DNA of 64,000 bases. Origin: Pseudomonas congelans (GTDB taxonomy: Bacteria > Pseudomonadota > Gammaproteobacteria > Pseudomonadales > Pseudomonadaceae). The notes under the pieces were generated by a model, which saw only the letters and a list, made by a program, of their open reading frames with translations, was not told the origin of the DNA and ran no database searches. The stretch is from the NCBI RefSeq assembly GCF_900103225.1, contig NZ_FNJH01000001.1, forward strand, positions 1,269,533 to 1,333,532, given 5' to 3'. Position numbers and translations under genes: made by a program. Shown in pieces: positions 17,678 through 26,959 of this stretch (position 1 is the first letter of the stretch; each line of letters opens with the position of its first letter).

Positions 17678-18679
17678 ATGAACACCCTGAAACGTACGCT
17701 GCTCGCCAGCGCGCTGGCCTTGCTGTCCCTGCCGGTGATGGCTGACTCTGCGCATCCGAAAATAGGTTTTTCCATTGATGACCTGCGTCTGGAACGCTGG
17801 TCACGCGACCGTGATTACTTCGTTGCGGCGGCGGAAAAGCTCGACGCCAAGGTCTTCGTGCAATCGGCGGATGCCAATGAGCAGAAACAGATCTCGCAGA
17901 TAGAAAACCTTATCTCGCGCGGCGTCGATGTAATCGTCATCGTGCCGTTCAACGCCACCGTGCTGACCAACGCTGTTGCCGAAGCCAAGAAGGCCGGGAT
18001 CAAGGTGGTGTCTTATGACAGGCTGATCCTCAATGCCGATATCGATGCGTACATTTCCTTCGATAATGAAAAAGTCGGCGAGATGCAGGCCAACGGCGTG
18101 CTGAAAGCAGCGCCCAAGGGCAATTACTTCCTGCTGGGCGGCGCGCCCACCGACAACAACGCCAAGATTCTGCGCGAAGGCCAGATGAAGGCGCTGCAAC
18201 CGGCTATCGACAGAGGTGATATCAAGATTGTCGGCCAGCAGTGGGTAAAGGAGTGGAACCCTACCGAAGCGCTGAGCATTGTCGAAAACGCCCTGACCCG
18301 TAATAGCAACAAGATTGATGGCATCGTCGCCTCCAACGACGCCACTGCCGGGGGCGCGATTCAGGCCCTCGCCGCACAGAAACTGGCCGGTAAAGTCCCT
18401 ATCTCGGGTCAGGATGCGGACCTCGCGGCGGTCAAGCGGGTCATTGATGGCACTCAGACCATGACGGTCTACAAGCCGCTGAAACTGATTGCCACGGAAG
18501 CCGCCAAGCTCTCTGTGCAACTGGCACGCAACCAGAAACCCGATTTCAGCTCGCAATACGACAATGGCAGCAAGAAAGTCGACACCATCCTGCTGACGCC
18601 TACAGCGTTGACCAAGGACAACATCGACCTGCTGGAAAAAGACGGGTTCTATACCAAGACACAGATTGACGGGCAATGA
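17678..18679 (+). CDS. xylF: D-xylose periplasmic binding protein
   Basis: This 333-residue protein has a signal peptide (ALLSLPVMADS, cleavage near VMA) and the XylF pattern: HPKIGFSIDDLRLERWSRD, VVSYDRLILNADIDAYISFDNEKVGEMQA and FLLGGAPTDNNA. A canonical AAAAGGA lies upstream of the ATG. It delivers xylose to XylGH. It is downstream of xylA and upstream of xylG, as in many proteobacterial xyl clusters. Confidence 0.95.
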   Translation: MNTLKRTLLASALALLSLPVMADSAHPKIGFSIDDLRLERWSRDRDYFVAAAEKLDAKVFVQSADANEQKQISQIENLISRGVDVIVIVPFNATVLTNAVAEAKKAGIKVVSYDRLILNADIDAYISFDNEKVGEMQANGVLKAAPKGNYFLLGGAPTDNNAKILREGQMKALQPAIDRGDIKIVGQQWVKEWNPTEALSIVENALTRNSNKIDGIVASNDATAGGAIQALAAQKLAGKVPISGQDADLAAVKRVIDGTQTMTVYKPLKLIATEAAKLSVQLARNQKPDFSSQYDNGSKKVDTILLTPTALTKDNIDLLEKDGFYTKTQIDGQ

Positions 18680-18781
18680 GCCTCGATCGTTGATACGTCG
18701 CTAAAAGCCAGAGCACGATCCTGCGGTCAAGCAGGGTCGCCGCTCAGGCCAAGCCATCACACCTTCGTAGAGCCCTGCGCC

Positions 18782-20338
18782 ATGTCTGACTACCTGTTGC
18801 AAATGAACGGCATCGTCAAATCCTTTGGCGGTGTGAAAGCGCTCAACGGCATCGATATCACGGTGAGGCCCGGTGAATGCGTCGGCCTGTGCGGCGAGAA
18901 CGGCGCGGGCAAGTCCACATTGATGAAGGTCCTGTCGGCGGTCTATCCCTACGGCACCTGGGATGGCGAGATCCTGTGGGACGGCCAACCGCTCAAGGCA
19001 CAATCGATCAGCGAAACGGAAGCGGCCGGGATCGTCATCATCCATCAGGAACTGACGCTGGTCCCTGACCTGTCGGTGGCCGAAAACATCTTCATGGGCC
19101 ACGAGCTGACGCTCCCCGGCGGGCGCATGAATTATCCGGCCATGATCCACCGCGCCGAGTCGCTGATGCGTGAACTCAAGGTGCCTGACATGAACGTGGC
19201 GCTGCCGGTTTCCCAGTATGGCGGCGGCTACCAGCAACTGGTGGAAATCGCCAAGGCATTGAACAAAAAGGCGCGCCTGTTGATTCTCGACGAGCCCTCC
19301 TCGGCCCTGACCCGTTCCGAAATCGAGGTGCTGCTGGACATCATTCGTGGCCTGAAGGCCAAGGGGGTCGCGTGCGTGTACATCTCGCACAAGCTCGATG
19401 AAGTGGCCGCCGTGTGCGACACCATTTCAGTCATCCGCGACGGCAAACATATCGCAACCACCGCAATGGCGGACATGGACATTCCGCAGATCATCACCCA
19501 GATGGTCGGGCGCGAAATGAGCAACCTCTACCCCACCGAGCCGCATGACGTCGGCGAGGTGCTTTTCGAAGCGCGGCATATCACCTGCTACGACGTCGAT
19601 AACCCCAGGCGCAAGCGGGTCGACGACGTATCGTTCGTCCTCAGACGCGGGGAAATCCTCGGCATCGCCGGGCTGGTGGGCGCGGGCCGTACCGAGCTGG
19701 TATCCGCCCTGTTCGGCGCCTACCCCGGTCGATACACCGGTGAAGTGTGGCTCGATGGCCAGATGATCGACACGCGCACGCCGCTCAAATCGATCCGCGC
19801 CGGCTTGTGCATGGTCCCTGAAGACCGCAAGCGCCAGGGCATCATTCCGGACCTGGGCGTCGGCCAGAACATCACCCTCGCGGTTCTCGACAGCTACTCG
19901 AACATGACCCGCATCGACGCTGAAGCCGAGTTGGGCAGTATTGACCGGGAAATCTCGCGCATGCACCTCAAGACGGCCAGCCCGTTCTTGCCGATCACCA
20001 GCCTGTCCGGCGGCAATCAGCAGAAAGCCGTGCTGGCGAAGATGCTGCTCACCCGCCCACGCGTTCTGATTCTCGACGAGCCCACTCGCGGCGTCGATGT
20101 CGGTGCCAAGTACGAGATCTACAAGCTGATGGGCGCGCTGGCAGCCGAGGGCGTGTCGATCATCATGGTGTCTTCGGAACTGGCCGAAGTGCTGGGCGTG
20201 TCCGACCGTGTACTGGTGATTGGCGACGGCCAGTTGCGCGGCGACTTCATCAACCATGACCTGACTCAGGAACAAGTGCTCGCCGCTGCACTCAGCCAAC
20301 CCGATGCCCCTCACAATAATGCCCGGAAGACCGCGTAG
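18782..20338 (+). CDS. xylG: Xylose ABC transporter ATP-binding protein
   Basis: This 518-residue double-NBD ATPase has the first domain with Walker [10 protein letters not shown] and Walker [13 protein letters not shown], and the second domain with degenerate P-loop [16 protein letters not shown], signature [15 protein letters not shown] and Walker [15 protein letters not shown]. It is 102 bp after xylF, and its stop codon is immediately followed by the xylH start. Confidence 0.95.
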   Translation: MSDYLLQMNGIVKSFGGVKALNGIDITVRPGECVGLCGENGAGKSTLMKVLSAVYPYGTWDGEILWDGQPLKAQSISETEAAGIVIIHQELTLVPDLSVAENIFMGHELTLPGGRMNYPAMIHRAESLMRELKVPDMNVALPVSQYGGGYQQLVEIAKALNKKARLLILDEPSSALTRSEIEVLLDIIRGLKAKGVACVYISHKLDEVAAVCDTISVIRDGKHIATTAMADMDIPQIITQMVGREMSNLYPTEPHDVGEVLFEARHITCYDVDNPRRKRVDDVSFVLRRGEILGIAGLVGAGRTELVSALFGAYPGRYTGEVWLDGQMIDTRTPLKSIRAGLCMVPEDRKRQGIIPDLGVGQNITLAVLDSYSNMTRIDAEAELGSIDREISRMHLKTASPFLPITSLSGGNQQKAVLAKMLLTRPRVLILDEPTRGVDVGAKYEIYKLMGALAAEGVSIIMVSSELAEVLGVSDRVLVIGDGQLRGDFINHDLTQEQVLAAALSQPDAPHNNARKTA

Positions 20339-21475
20339 ATGAACCAGGTCAAACAGTTCTTCACCCGCTATAAAATGCTCGCGCTGGTGATTGCCATCGC
20401 CGTTATCTGGCTGTTCTTCAGTTGGCAGACCGAGGGCGGCTTCCTCACCCCGCGCAATTTGTCCAACCTGCTGCGACAGATGTCCATTACCGGGATTCTG
20501 GCCTGCGGCATGGTGCTGGTGATCATCAGCGGCGAGATTGACCTGTCGGTAGGCTCATTGCTCGGTCTGCTCGGTGGCCTGGCGGCGATTCTGGATGTGG
20601 TTTACCACGTCCCGCTACTGGCAAACCTGAGTGTGGTGGCACTATGCGGCCTGATGATCGGCCTGGCCAACGGCTACATGACCGCCTACCTGCGGATCCC
20701 CTCGTTCATCGTCGGGCTGGGTGGCATGCTGGCGTTTCGCGGCGTTCTACTGGGGATCACCGGCGGCACGACAATCGCTCCGGTGTCGCCGTCGCTGGTC
20801 TATATCGGCCAGGGTTACCTGCCGCACGCGGTCGGCACCGGGCTCGGCATTCTGCTGCTGGCGCTGACGCTGTTCCTGACCTGGAAACAACGACGCAACC
20901 GAGCCCTGCACGGGCTGGCGGCACATTCGCTGATTCGTGATGGGTTGCGTGTGTTGTTGATCGGTGCAGTGCTGGGCGGCTTTGTCTATGTGCTCAACAG
21001 CTACGACGGAATCCCCGTTCCGGTGTTGCTGTTGCTGGTCCTGCTCGGCGTGTTCAGTTACGTCACCAGCCAGACGGTATTCGGACGCCGCGTCTACGCC
21101 GTCGGCAGCAACATGGAGGCCACGCGCCTGTCCGGCATCAATGTACAGGCCGTGAAGCTATGGATCTTCGGCATCATGGGCGTGATGTGCGCGTTCGCCG
21201 GGCTGGTCAACACCGCACGCCTGGCCGCTGGTTCACCCTCGGCAGGCAACATGGGCGAACTCGACGCCATCGCCGCATGCTTCATCGGCGGCACGTCCAT
21301 GCGCGGTGGTTCGGGGACTGTCTACGGTGCCCTGCTTGGCGCGCTGGTCATCACCAGTCTCGACAACGGCATGTCGATGCTCGACGTCGACAGTTACTGG
21401 CAGATGATCGTCAAGGGCGGGATTCTGGTATTGGCCGTGTGGGTGGACGTGAGTACGCGTGCTGGGCGGCGGTGA
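20339..21475 (+). CDS. xylH: Xylose ABC transporter permease
   Basis: This 378-residue permease has ten or so hydrophobic segments, an ISGEIDLSVGSLLG motif (family signature GEIDLSVG) and the late AACFIGGTSMRGGSGTVYGALLGALVI loop. Its length and extra central cytoplasmic loop (TWKQRRNRALHGL) match XylH rather than the shorter RbsC type. The ATG directly abuts the xylG TAG, so translation is coupled. Confidence 0.95.
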   Translation: MNQVKQFFTRYKMLALVIAIAVIWLFFSWQTEGGFLTPRNLSNLLRQMSITGILACGMVLVIISGEIDLSVGSLLGLLGGLAAILDVVYHVPLLANLSVVALCGLMIGLANGYMTAYLRIPSFIVGLGGMLAFRGVLLGITGGTTIAPVSPSLVYIGQGYLPHAVGTGLGILLLALTLFLTWKQRRNRALHGLAAHSLIRDGLRVLLIGAVLGGFVYVLNSYDGIPVPVLLLLVLLGVFSYVTSQTVFGRRVYAVGSNMEATRLSGINVQAVKLWIFGIMGVMCAFAGLVNTARLAAGSPSAGNMGELDAIAACFIGGTSMRGGSGTVYGALLGALVITSLDNGMSMLDVDSYWQMIVKGGILVLAVWVDVSTRAGRR

Positions 21476-21589
21476 TCGTGGAACGGATCAGCATTACTCG
21501 AAAACCAGAGCCCGGACGAATACCGACGCCCATTGTCAGCACGGCCTTTTGAGCATAAGGTGTAAAAAACCTATACAAGACTATTAACG

Positions 21590-22048
21590 ATGTACAAGAA
21601 AGTTGAATGGCCGCTGACGCTTTACTTTGACGGTGACTGCCCGCTCTGCGCTCGAGAAGTCAGAACTCTGCGCGCGCATGCGACGCCTGAGCGGCTTTTG
21701 TTCGTGGATATCCGTGACGACGCCTTTGACGCCACTTCTCTTGGATTCACACTTGAGGATATGGAGTCGCTACTGCACGCCAGATTCAGCGATGGCACGT
21801 GGGTCAAGGGCCTGGACGCGACACTCTGGAGTTGGCGAGCGGCCGGCCTGGGTGCGTGGGTCGCGCCTTTGTCATGGCGATTCATGAGGCCAGTGTTCAA
21901 CTTGGGCTACCGGCTTTTTTGCCGCTCGCGGCCTTACCTTGCCTGGCTCCCCCACCCTGACGGCAGCCGCCGTTGCAGTGGCGACAGCTGTGCGGTCCCG
22001 GACGCAAAACCTGCGTCGGACAAGCGGACTTCCACTACAGAAAAGTAA
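21590..22048 (+). CDS. DCC-family thiol-disulfide oxidoreductase-like protein (DUF393)
   Basis: This 152-residue protein has the defining YFDGDCPLCAREV motif (C17, C20) near its start and WVKGLDATLWSWRAAGLG in the middle. The C-terminal part has a hydrophobic stretch and a Cys-containing tail (RRCSGDSCAVPD). DCC proteins are predicted to have a thioredoxin-like fold; their partners are mostly unknown. The gene is monocistronic and followed by a strong terminator. Confidence 0.85.
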   Translation: MYKKVEWPLTLYFDGDCPLCAREVRTLRAHATPERLLFVDIRDDAFDATSLGFTLEDMESLLHARFSDGTWVKGLDATLWSWRAAGLGAWVAPLSWRFMRPVFNLGYRLFCRSRPYLAWLPHPDGSRRCSGDSCAVPDAKPASDKRTSTTEK

Positions 22049-22073
22049 ACAGGGAATGCATACCGCAGAAACG

Positions 22074-22100
22074 AAAAAAGACGCCTAGGCGTCTTTTTTT
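22074..22100. terminator. Bidirectional rho-independent terminator
   Basis: The perfect palindrome GACGCCTAGGCGTC is flanked by a run of six A on the left and seven T on the right, so it can work for both the DCC gene (+) and the convergent tRNA-Gly (-). Confidence 0.9.
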
Positions 22101-22140
22101 GCTGATTCAGTGAGCCTCGAGGGTTCAGTGAATCAATATC

Positions 22141-22216
<76 letters not shown>

Positions 22217-22282
22217 ATTGTCTTGATGACGGGCGCTATTCTAGCGGTTCAAATAGCGGCGTCAAGCCTTTGATTCAAAAAC

Positions 22283-22843
22283 TTATTTTTTTTCTGCAGT
22301 CGTCCTGAGGTGCGGCCATGCGGCCCTCAGGTATTGCACCATGGACCAGAGTGTCAGCCCCGCAGCGATAAGCAGCAGCGCGTAGCCAAGAATGACCCAA
22401 ACGGTGATGGCCGGCGGGTTGCCGAGCAGAATGACCAGCGCGAGCATCTGCGCCGCCGTCTTCCATTTACCCATGTTGGAAACGGCAACCTGCGCACGCG
22501 CGCCGATTTCCGCCATCCATTCGCGGAGCGCAGAGATTACGATTTCACGGCCGATGATCACTGCTGCGGGCAGCGTCAGCCATAGATTGGCATGCGCCTG
22601 AACCAGCAGCACCAATGCCACGGCCACCATCAGTTTGTCTGCTACCGGATCGAGAAAGGCGCCAAAGGGCGTGCTCTGTTCAAGACGGCGGGCCAGATAC
22701 CCGTCGAGCCAGTCGGTCGCCGCAGCGAACGCAAAGACTGCACTGGCCGCCATGTAGCTCCAGTGATAAGGCATGTAGAACAACAAAATGAAGATCGGAA
22801 TCAGTAAAACGCGTAGTACGGTGATCAGATTAGGGATATTCAT
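22283..22843 (-). CDS. pgsA: CDP-diacylglycerol-glycerol-3-phosphate 3-phosphatidyltransferase
   Basis: PgsA is the inner-membrane enzyme that makes phosphatidylglycerol phosphate. The 186-residue protein begins [16 protein letters not shown] and has the CDP-alcohol phosphotransferase motif D-x2-DG-x2-AR-x8-G-x3-D-x3-D in [10 protein letters not shown]...[11 protein letters not shown], with several transmembrane helices. A start two codons upstream is possible. It lies downstream of uvrC with 32 bp between, in the usual Pseudomonas gacA-uvrC-pgsA order. Confidence 0.95.
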   Translation of the reverse strand: MNIPNLITVLRVLLIPIFILLFYMPYHWSYMAASAVFAFAAATDWLDGYLARRLEQSTPFGAFLDPVADKLMVAVALVLLVQAHANLWLTLPAAVIIGREIVISALREWMAEIGARAQVAVSNMGKWKTAAQMLALVILLGNPPAITVWVILGYALLLIAAGLTLWSMVQYLRAAWPHLRTTAEKK

Positions 22844-22875
22844 CGGCACAACTGGCTACGAGGTGAGCGGGCATT

Positions 22876-24699
22876 CTACTCGCTGTGCAGGTTTGCATAA
22901 ATCGACTCTGCCAGCTTTTTACTGATTCCGGGTGCTTTTGCTATTTCATCGATGCTGGCACGGGACAATTCCTGTAATCCGCCGAAATGTTTGAGCAGGT
23001 CACGACGCCGGGTCGGCCCGACACCCGCCACGCCCTCAAGGGTCGATGTGCGCCGGGTCTTGCCCCGGCGGGCACGGTGGCCGGTGATTGCGAAACGGTG
23101 CGCCTCGTCGCGAATCTGCTGGATAAGGTGCAGGGCCGGCGAGTCGCCGGGCAGCGTGAATTCATGTGCTGAGTCGTTCAGGTACAAGGTCTCGAAACCA
23201 GCCTTGCGCGTGGTGCCCTTGGCAACACCGAGCAGGATGAGGTCAGGCACCTGTAATTCATTGAGCACGTCGCGCGCCATGGACATCTGCCCCTTGCCGC
23301 CGTCCACCAGCAGCACATCCGGCAACTTGCCCTCCCCGGCCTTGATGCGGCTGTAACGCCGGGTCAACGCCTGGTGCATGGCGGCATAGTCGTCGCCCGC
23401 AGTCACACCTTCGATATTGAAACGCCGGTAATCGGACTTGATCGGGCCCTCGGGGCCGAACACCACGCAGGACGCGACGGTCGCCTCACCACTGGAGTGG
23501 CTGATGTCATAGCATTCCAGGCGCATCGGCGGGTCTTCGAGACCCAGCACTTTGGCCAGCGCCTCGAACCGCGACGCAACATGCTGACGGTTGGCCAGCC
23601 GCGCGGTCAGTGCCTGCTCGGCATTGGTGACCGCCATTTGCTGCCAGCGCGCCCGAGTGCCGCGCACGCGATGACTGATGACCATCTCGACGCCGCGCAG
23701 CTCTTCGATGGCGTCGACGAACGCAGGGAAATCGTCGTTGATGACATTGACGATGACTTCGCCGGGCAGCTCACGGTCGATGCCGCCGAGGAAATACTGT
23801 GCCAGGAATGCCGACATCACTTCGCCGACCTCCTCTTCTATGCCCACCTGCGGGAAGAAGTTCTTGCTGCCCAGAACTCGCCCGCCGCGCACGCTGATCA
23901 GATGCACACAGGCACCGCCGGGGTTGACGAACGCGGCGACCACATCCACATCGCCGGTGCCGCCGTCCATGCTTTGCTGATCCTGGACGCGACGCAACAA
24001 GGCGACCTGGTCACGTAACTCGGCTGCGCGTTCGAAATCGAGCGCCATCGCGGCTTTTTCCATAGAGGCGTTCAGCTCGTCGCTCAGGGCATTGCTGCGC
24101 CCTTCGAGGAACATCACCGAGTGACGCACGTCTTCGGCATACACCTCAGGCTCGACCAGTCCGACACACGGCCCCTTGCAGCGTTTGATCTGATATTGCA
24201 GGCAAGGACGCGTGCGGTTCTTGAAATAGCTGTCCTCGCACTGCCGCACCTGGAAAGTCTTCTGCAGCAGGCTGAGGCTCTCGCGAATCGCGCCCGCACT
24301 CGGGTAAGGCCCGAAATAGCGACCCTTGGCCTTCTTGGTGCCACGATGAATGCTCAGCCGCGGAAACGCGTTATCGGACAGAAATACGTAGGGATAGGAC
24401 TTATCGTCACGCAAGAGAATGTTGTACGGGGGCCGCCACTCCTTGATGAGGGTCTGCTCCAGTAACAGCGCTTCGGTTTCGTTGCCCGTGATGGTGGTTT
24501 CAATCTGGGCGATACGCGACACCAGCGCTCCGGTCTTGGGCGCGTGTCCGGTCTTGCGGAAGTAGCTGGCCAGCCGCTTCTTGAGGTTCTTGGCCTTGCC
24601 GACGTAAAGCAGTGTGGCTTCGGCGTCGAACATACGGTAGACGCCGGGGCGACCGCTACAGGTCGCGAGAAATGCACTTGGATCAAATGTCTGGGTCAT
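22876..24699 (-). CDS. uvrC: Excinuclease ABC subunit C
   Basis: UvrC makes both incisions in nucleotide excision repair. The 607-residue protein has an N-terminal GIY-YIG nuclease ([25 protein letters not shown]), a Cys-containing linker ([15 protein letters not shown]), a UVR domain ([17 protein letters not shown]), the C-terminal RNase H-like nuclease half ([32 protein letters not shown]) and terminal helix-hairpin-helix repeats ([15 protein letters not shown]). Its ATG lies 2 bp after the gacA stop, an old conserved linkage. Confidence 0.97.
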   Translation of the reverse strand: MTQTFDPSAFLATCSGRPGVYRMFDAEATLLYVGKAKNLKKRLASYFRKTGHAPKTGALVSRIAQIETTITGNETEALLLEQTLIKEWRPPYNILLRDDKSYPYVFLSDNAFPRLSIHRGTKKAKGRYFGPYPSAGAIRESLSLLQKTFQVRQCEDSYFKNRTRPCLQYQIKRCKGPCVGLVEPEVYAEDVRHSVMFLEGRSNALSDELNASMEKAAMALDFERAAELRDQVALLRRVQDQQSMDGGTGDVDVVAAFVNPGGACVHLISVRGGRVLGSKNFFPQVGIEEEVGEVMSAFLAQYFLGGIDRELPGEVIVNVINDDFPAFVDAIEELRGVEMVISHRVRGTRARWQQMAVTNAEQALTARLANRQHVASRFEALAKVLGLEDPPMRLECYDISHSSGEATVASCVVFGPEGPIKSDYRRFNIEGVTAGDDYAAMHQALTRRYSRIKAGEGKLPDVLLVDGGKGQMSMARDVLNELQVPDLILLGVAKGTTRKAGFETLYLNDSAHEFTLPGDSPALHLIQQIRDEAHRFAITGHRARRGKTRRTSTLEGVAGVGPTRRRDLLKHFGGLQELSRASIDEIAKAPGISKKLAESIYANLHSE

Positions 24700-24701
24700 G
24701 T

Positions 24702-25346
24702 TCAGGCGCTGGCATCAACCATGCCGTGACGTACAGCGAGCAAAGCCAGTTCAACATCACTGCTGATCGAGAGCTTTTCAAAGATACGGTATCGGTAGGT
24801 ATTAACAGTTTTCGGTGAAAGGCACAGCTTGTCCGAGATGGTCTGGACTTTCTGGCAGCCGACAATCATCAGGGCAATCTGGATCTCGCGCTCGGACAGC
24901 AGGTCGAACGGCGAATTGTTGACCTGCGGCTGAAACGACTTCAATGCCAGTTGCTGGGCAATCTGCGGGCTGATGTAACGCTGACCGGCAAACACCAGGC
25001 GAATGGCCTGGACCATTTCAGCAAGCCCGGCACCTTTGGTCATGTAGCCGGCAGCGCCAGCCTGCAGCAAACGGGTCGGGAAAGGATCTTCTTCACAGAC
25101 GGTGACAGCGACGACCTTGATATCAGGGTGGCTGCGCAGCATCTTGCGCGTCGCTTCCAGCCCGCCGATGCCCGGCATCTTGACGTCCATCAGTACGACG
25201 TCGGGCTTGAGCTCGCGCGCTTTTTTCAGGGATTCCTCGCCGGAATCGGCCTGCCCGACAACCTGCAGACCATCAATGTCGGCCAGCATGCGTGTGATGC
25301 CTGTCCGGACAAGATCATGGTCATCGACAACTAGCACCTTAATCAA
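24702..25346 (-). CDS. gacA: Response regulator GacA (TTG start)
   Basis: GacA is the partner of GacS; in pseudomonads it drives transcription of the Rsm small RNAs that relieve RsmA/CsrA repression of secondary metabolism and virulence. The 214-residue protein has a receiver with D8, D9 and phospho-site D54 ([10 protein letters not shown]), and a C-terminal LuxR helix-turn-helix ([33 protein letters not shown]). I chose the TTG at 25346, with GAGGTG upstream, because the protein then begins [15 protein letters not shown] at the family's usual position; a longer ATG reading would add 12 non-family residues. Confidence 0.95.
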   Translation of the reverse strand: MIKVLVVDDHDLVRTGITRMLADIDGLQVVGQADSGEESLKKARELKPDVVLMDVKMPGIGGLEATRKMLRSHPDIKVVAVTVCEEDPFPTRLLQAGAAGYMTKGAGLAEMVQAIRLVFAGQRYISPQIAQQLALKSFQPQVNNSPFDLLSEREIQIALMIVGCQKVQTISDKLCLSPKTVNTYRYRIFEKLSISSDVELALLAVRHGMVDASA

Positions 25347-25515
25347 GCAGACACCTCGCGCAACGGTCATAACGAATGCCAATCACCATAACAAAAACAA
25401 CGAGGCAGACCTAGCACTGCGAGCACCGTCTCACATCAATATGATGGCAAGCGCATCAGGGAGGGCTGTCAAATTCCCGATAGAACGGCAGAGCTGTGTG
25501 CGTCCCGGTCTTGTA

Positions 25516-25878
25516 TCAGTTGCCCGAAGGAAGCTTTGCGGTCCCCGATGATGGCGCGGAGAGCTCTGCAATGGTAGTTGTCAGGCGCCTGATAGCGTCC
25601 TGATCTTCCTTGCCCAGCACCCGATAACTGCCCAGGATCTTTTCTTCGATGAGACTGAGATTGTCGATCGGCATCGGCGTTCGCGTCCCCGTCAACACAT
25701 AAAGCACGTCGACGCCTTTGGCCGCAACCGCCGCCAGGTAGTCGGCTTTCGGCGCGCGATCACCGTTTTCGTACTTGCCCTGGGCGTTAGCCTCGACCCC
25801 CCCTATTTCACCGAAGGTACGCTGAGACATCCTCAGGCGCTCTCTTTCTTTTCTCAGCCGGCAACCGATTCCACTCAT
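25516..25878 (-). CDS. XRE-family repressor-like regulator
   Basis: This 120-residue protein has an N-terminal Cro/C1 helix-turn-helix (residues ~5-60: LRKERERLRMSQRTFGEIGGVEANAQGKYENG) and a short C-terminal part (VDVLYVLTGTRTPMP) of the type seen in phage and pyocin control proteins. It lacks the LexA-like autoprotease domain, so it is not a RecA-cleaved repressor. It is divergent from a small Cro-like gene across an 81-bp operator-like region, a layout typical of a phage immunity switch, but no other phage gene is nearby. Confidence 0.8.
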   Translation of the reverse strand: MSGIGCRLRKERERLRMSQRTFGEIGGVEANAQGKYENGDRAPKADYLAAVAAKGVDVLYVLTGTRTPMPIDNLSLIEEKILGSYRVLGKEDQDAIRRLTTTIAELSAPSSGTAKLPSGN

Positions 25879-25957
25879 TTGAACCTATGATCCTTTTGAA
25901 GCCATCCTAACGAATGTTAGAATCCCACGGAATTGAATAGATTTGAACGGTTTTGAA
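25878..25957. promoter_or_regulatory. Operator region between XRE repressor and Cro-like gene
   Basis: The 81-bp divergent region holds four TTTGAA hexamers (starting at 25878, 25895, 25942 and 25952) and a perfect inverted repeat CTAAC-GAAT-GTTAG at 25907-25920. This density of repeated motifs in such a short region fits cooperative repressor/Cro binding. The assignment of the hexamers to either protein is inference. Confidence 0.5.
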
Positions 25958-25959
25958 CT

Positions 25960-26193
25960 ATGCCCGGAATACGCACCGCCGCACAAGCCAAGGCCTGGCT
26001 GGATCAACAGGGCAAATCTGTTCAGGAGTTCGCTCGTGAAAACAGCATTGATCCAGCGACCACTTACCAGGTACTGGCAGGACGCAAGAAAGGAAGGCGC
26101 GGTGAAGCGCATAAGGTAGCTGTATTGCTGGGCATGAAGATCGGGACGATCCCGAACACGGACACCCGGCATGAAGAAGCACGTGAAGAGTAG
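25960..26193 (+). CDS. Cro-like small DNA-binding protein
   Basis: This 77-residue protein has a helix-turn-helix-like segment SVQEFARENSIDPATTYQVLAGRKKGRRGEAHKVAVLLGM, typical of Cro/YdaS-like or phage-associated DNA-binding proteins. It is divergently paired with the XRE repressor and followed by a 267-bp stretch with no other gene before the aromatic leader region. It is probably a relic of an integrated element. Confidence 0.7.
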   Translation: MPGIRTAAQAKAWLDQQGKSVQEFARENSIDPATTYQVLAGRKKGRRGEAHKVAVLLGMKIGTIPNTDTRHEEAREE

Positions 26194-26460
26194 CCGGTTA
26201 TTACCTGGCGACTTAATACATGGTGACAACGCATCCCGGACAAAACGCCAAAGCCGTTGCCTGACTTCAGGTATACAGGGTTGCGGGCAAAATAGCCCGC
26301 CCGGATACCGCATGCCATCAACCGTTGAGCGGTTCGCTGTCGCCACAGAAAATCCACCTGCCTGAATCCGCAGAAATCGATAATCCCGCTGATTGAATTT
26401 TCCAATTGAAGGCGCCTCCTTTCCTGAAGTAAGCTTGCGCTCAATCCACGGAGACCCACC

Positions 26461-26601
26461 ATGCTGCAATCCACTTCACTGCTACTCGACGCTGCTACCG
26501 GCATTGCTTGCCGTGCACGTGCCGTGGCTGTGCAGACTGCCTCGGTGAGCGCATCCGTTGACTCCTATTATGGGTATTGGTTTAGCCACTGGCGCGCCTG
26601 A
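26461..26601 (+). CDS. Aromatic leader peptide 1 (attenuator control peptide)
   Basis: This 46-codon open frame has a GGAG 7 bases before its ATG and ends SYYGYWFSHWRA-stop. Three Tyr, two Trp and one Phe fall within nine codons, exactly the composition expected of a leader peptide sensing aromatic aminoacyl-tRNA. The RNA segment ATGGGTAT over the Tyr-Trp codons (26570-26577) is perfectly complementary to ATACCCAT (26601-26608) just at the stop codon. This looks like the 1:2 stem of a classical attenuator, and a strong terminator follows at 26650. The position upstream of the DAHP synthase gene supports control by aromatic amino acids. Confidence 0.8.
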   Translation: MLQSTSLLLDAATGIACRARAVAVQTASVSASVDSYYGYWFSHWRA

Positions 26602-26649
26602 TACCCATCCGGCGCCCACATCAAGGGGACGCCAACCAGAGAATTCTCT

Positions 26650-26690
26650 AACCCCCCGGTCGGCTTCCCGACCGGGGGTTTTGTTTTTTC
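26650..26690 (+). terminator. Attenuator terminator of the DAHP synthase leader
   Basis: A GC-rich hairpin (AACCCCCCGGTCGG / CCGACCGGGGGTT around a CTTC loop) is followed by TTTGTTTTTT, a strong intrinsic terminator. It lies ~50 bp after leader peptide 1 and ~270 bp before the DAHP synthase gene, so read-through must be regulated. An upstream GGGG stretch (26624-26628) is a possible antiterminator partner. Confidence 0.85.
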
Positions 26691-26765
26691 AGGGCCACGC
26701 ATTTTCAACGGTCTGTTCAAGAACAGCCGTAAACAATCAACCTGCATCGCATCGAGGATCACGAC

Positions 26766-26918
26766 ATGAACTACGCCACTTATTACCGCAACGACATCGA
26801 TTTTGCCTGGCGATTTAGCCACCTCCGTTCGGGACAGCCTGCCGCCTCCGTTCGGTCACTTCCAGGTGGCAACCACATCCCCCCGGCTCTAAAAGCCCTT
26901 TGTCGAACACCCCAGTAG
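26766..26918 (+). CDS. Aromatic leader peptide 2
   Basis: This 50-codon open frame has GAGG upstream of its ATG and begins MNYATYYRNDIDFAWRFSH. Three Tyr, two Phe and one Trp occur within the first 17 codons. It shares the YY...W.FSH pattern and the DNA string TTTAGCCAC with leader 1, so the two leaders may come from a duplication. Downstream of the control codons, CCACCT (26819-26824) can pair with AGGTGG (26864-26869), and CCTCCGTTCGG is directly repeated (26822 and 26845). No strong terminator follows. Control by ribosome position on the DAHP synthase ribosome site is possible (inference). The frame ends 41 bp before the enzyme start. Confidence 0.65.
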   Translation: MNYATYYRNDIDFAWRFSHLRSGQPAASVRSLPGGNHIPPALKALCRTPQ

Positions 26919-26959
26919 GGTCTGCGCGGGAGCATCCCGCCAGCCCAGGAAGCCAGCAC

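Noticed and set aside
26194..26460. Small RNA gene between the Cro-like gene and leader 1
   Set aside because: No promoter-terminator pair could be shown; the segment is better read as the upstream region of the aromatic leader.
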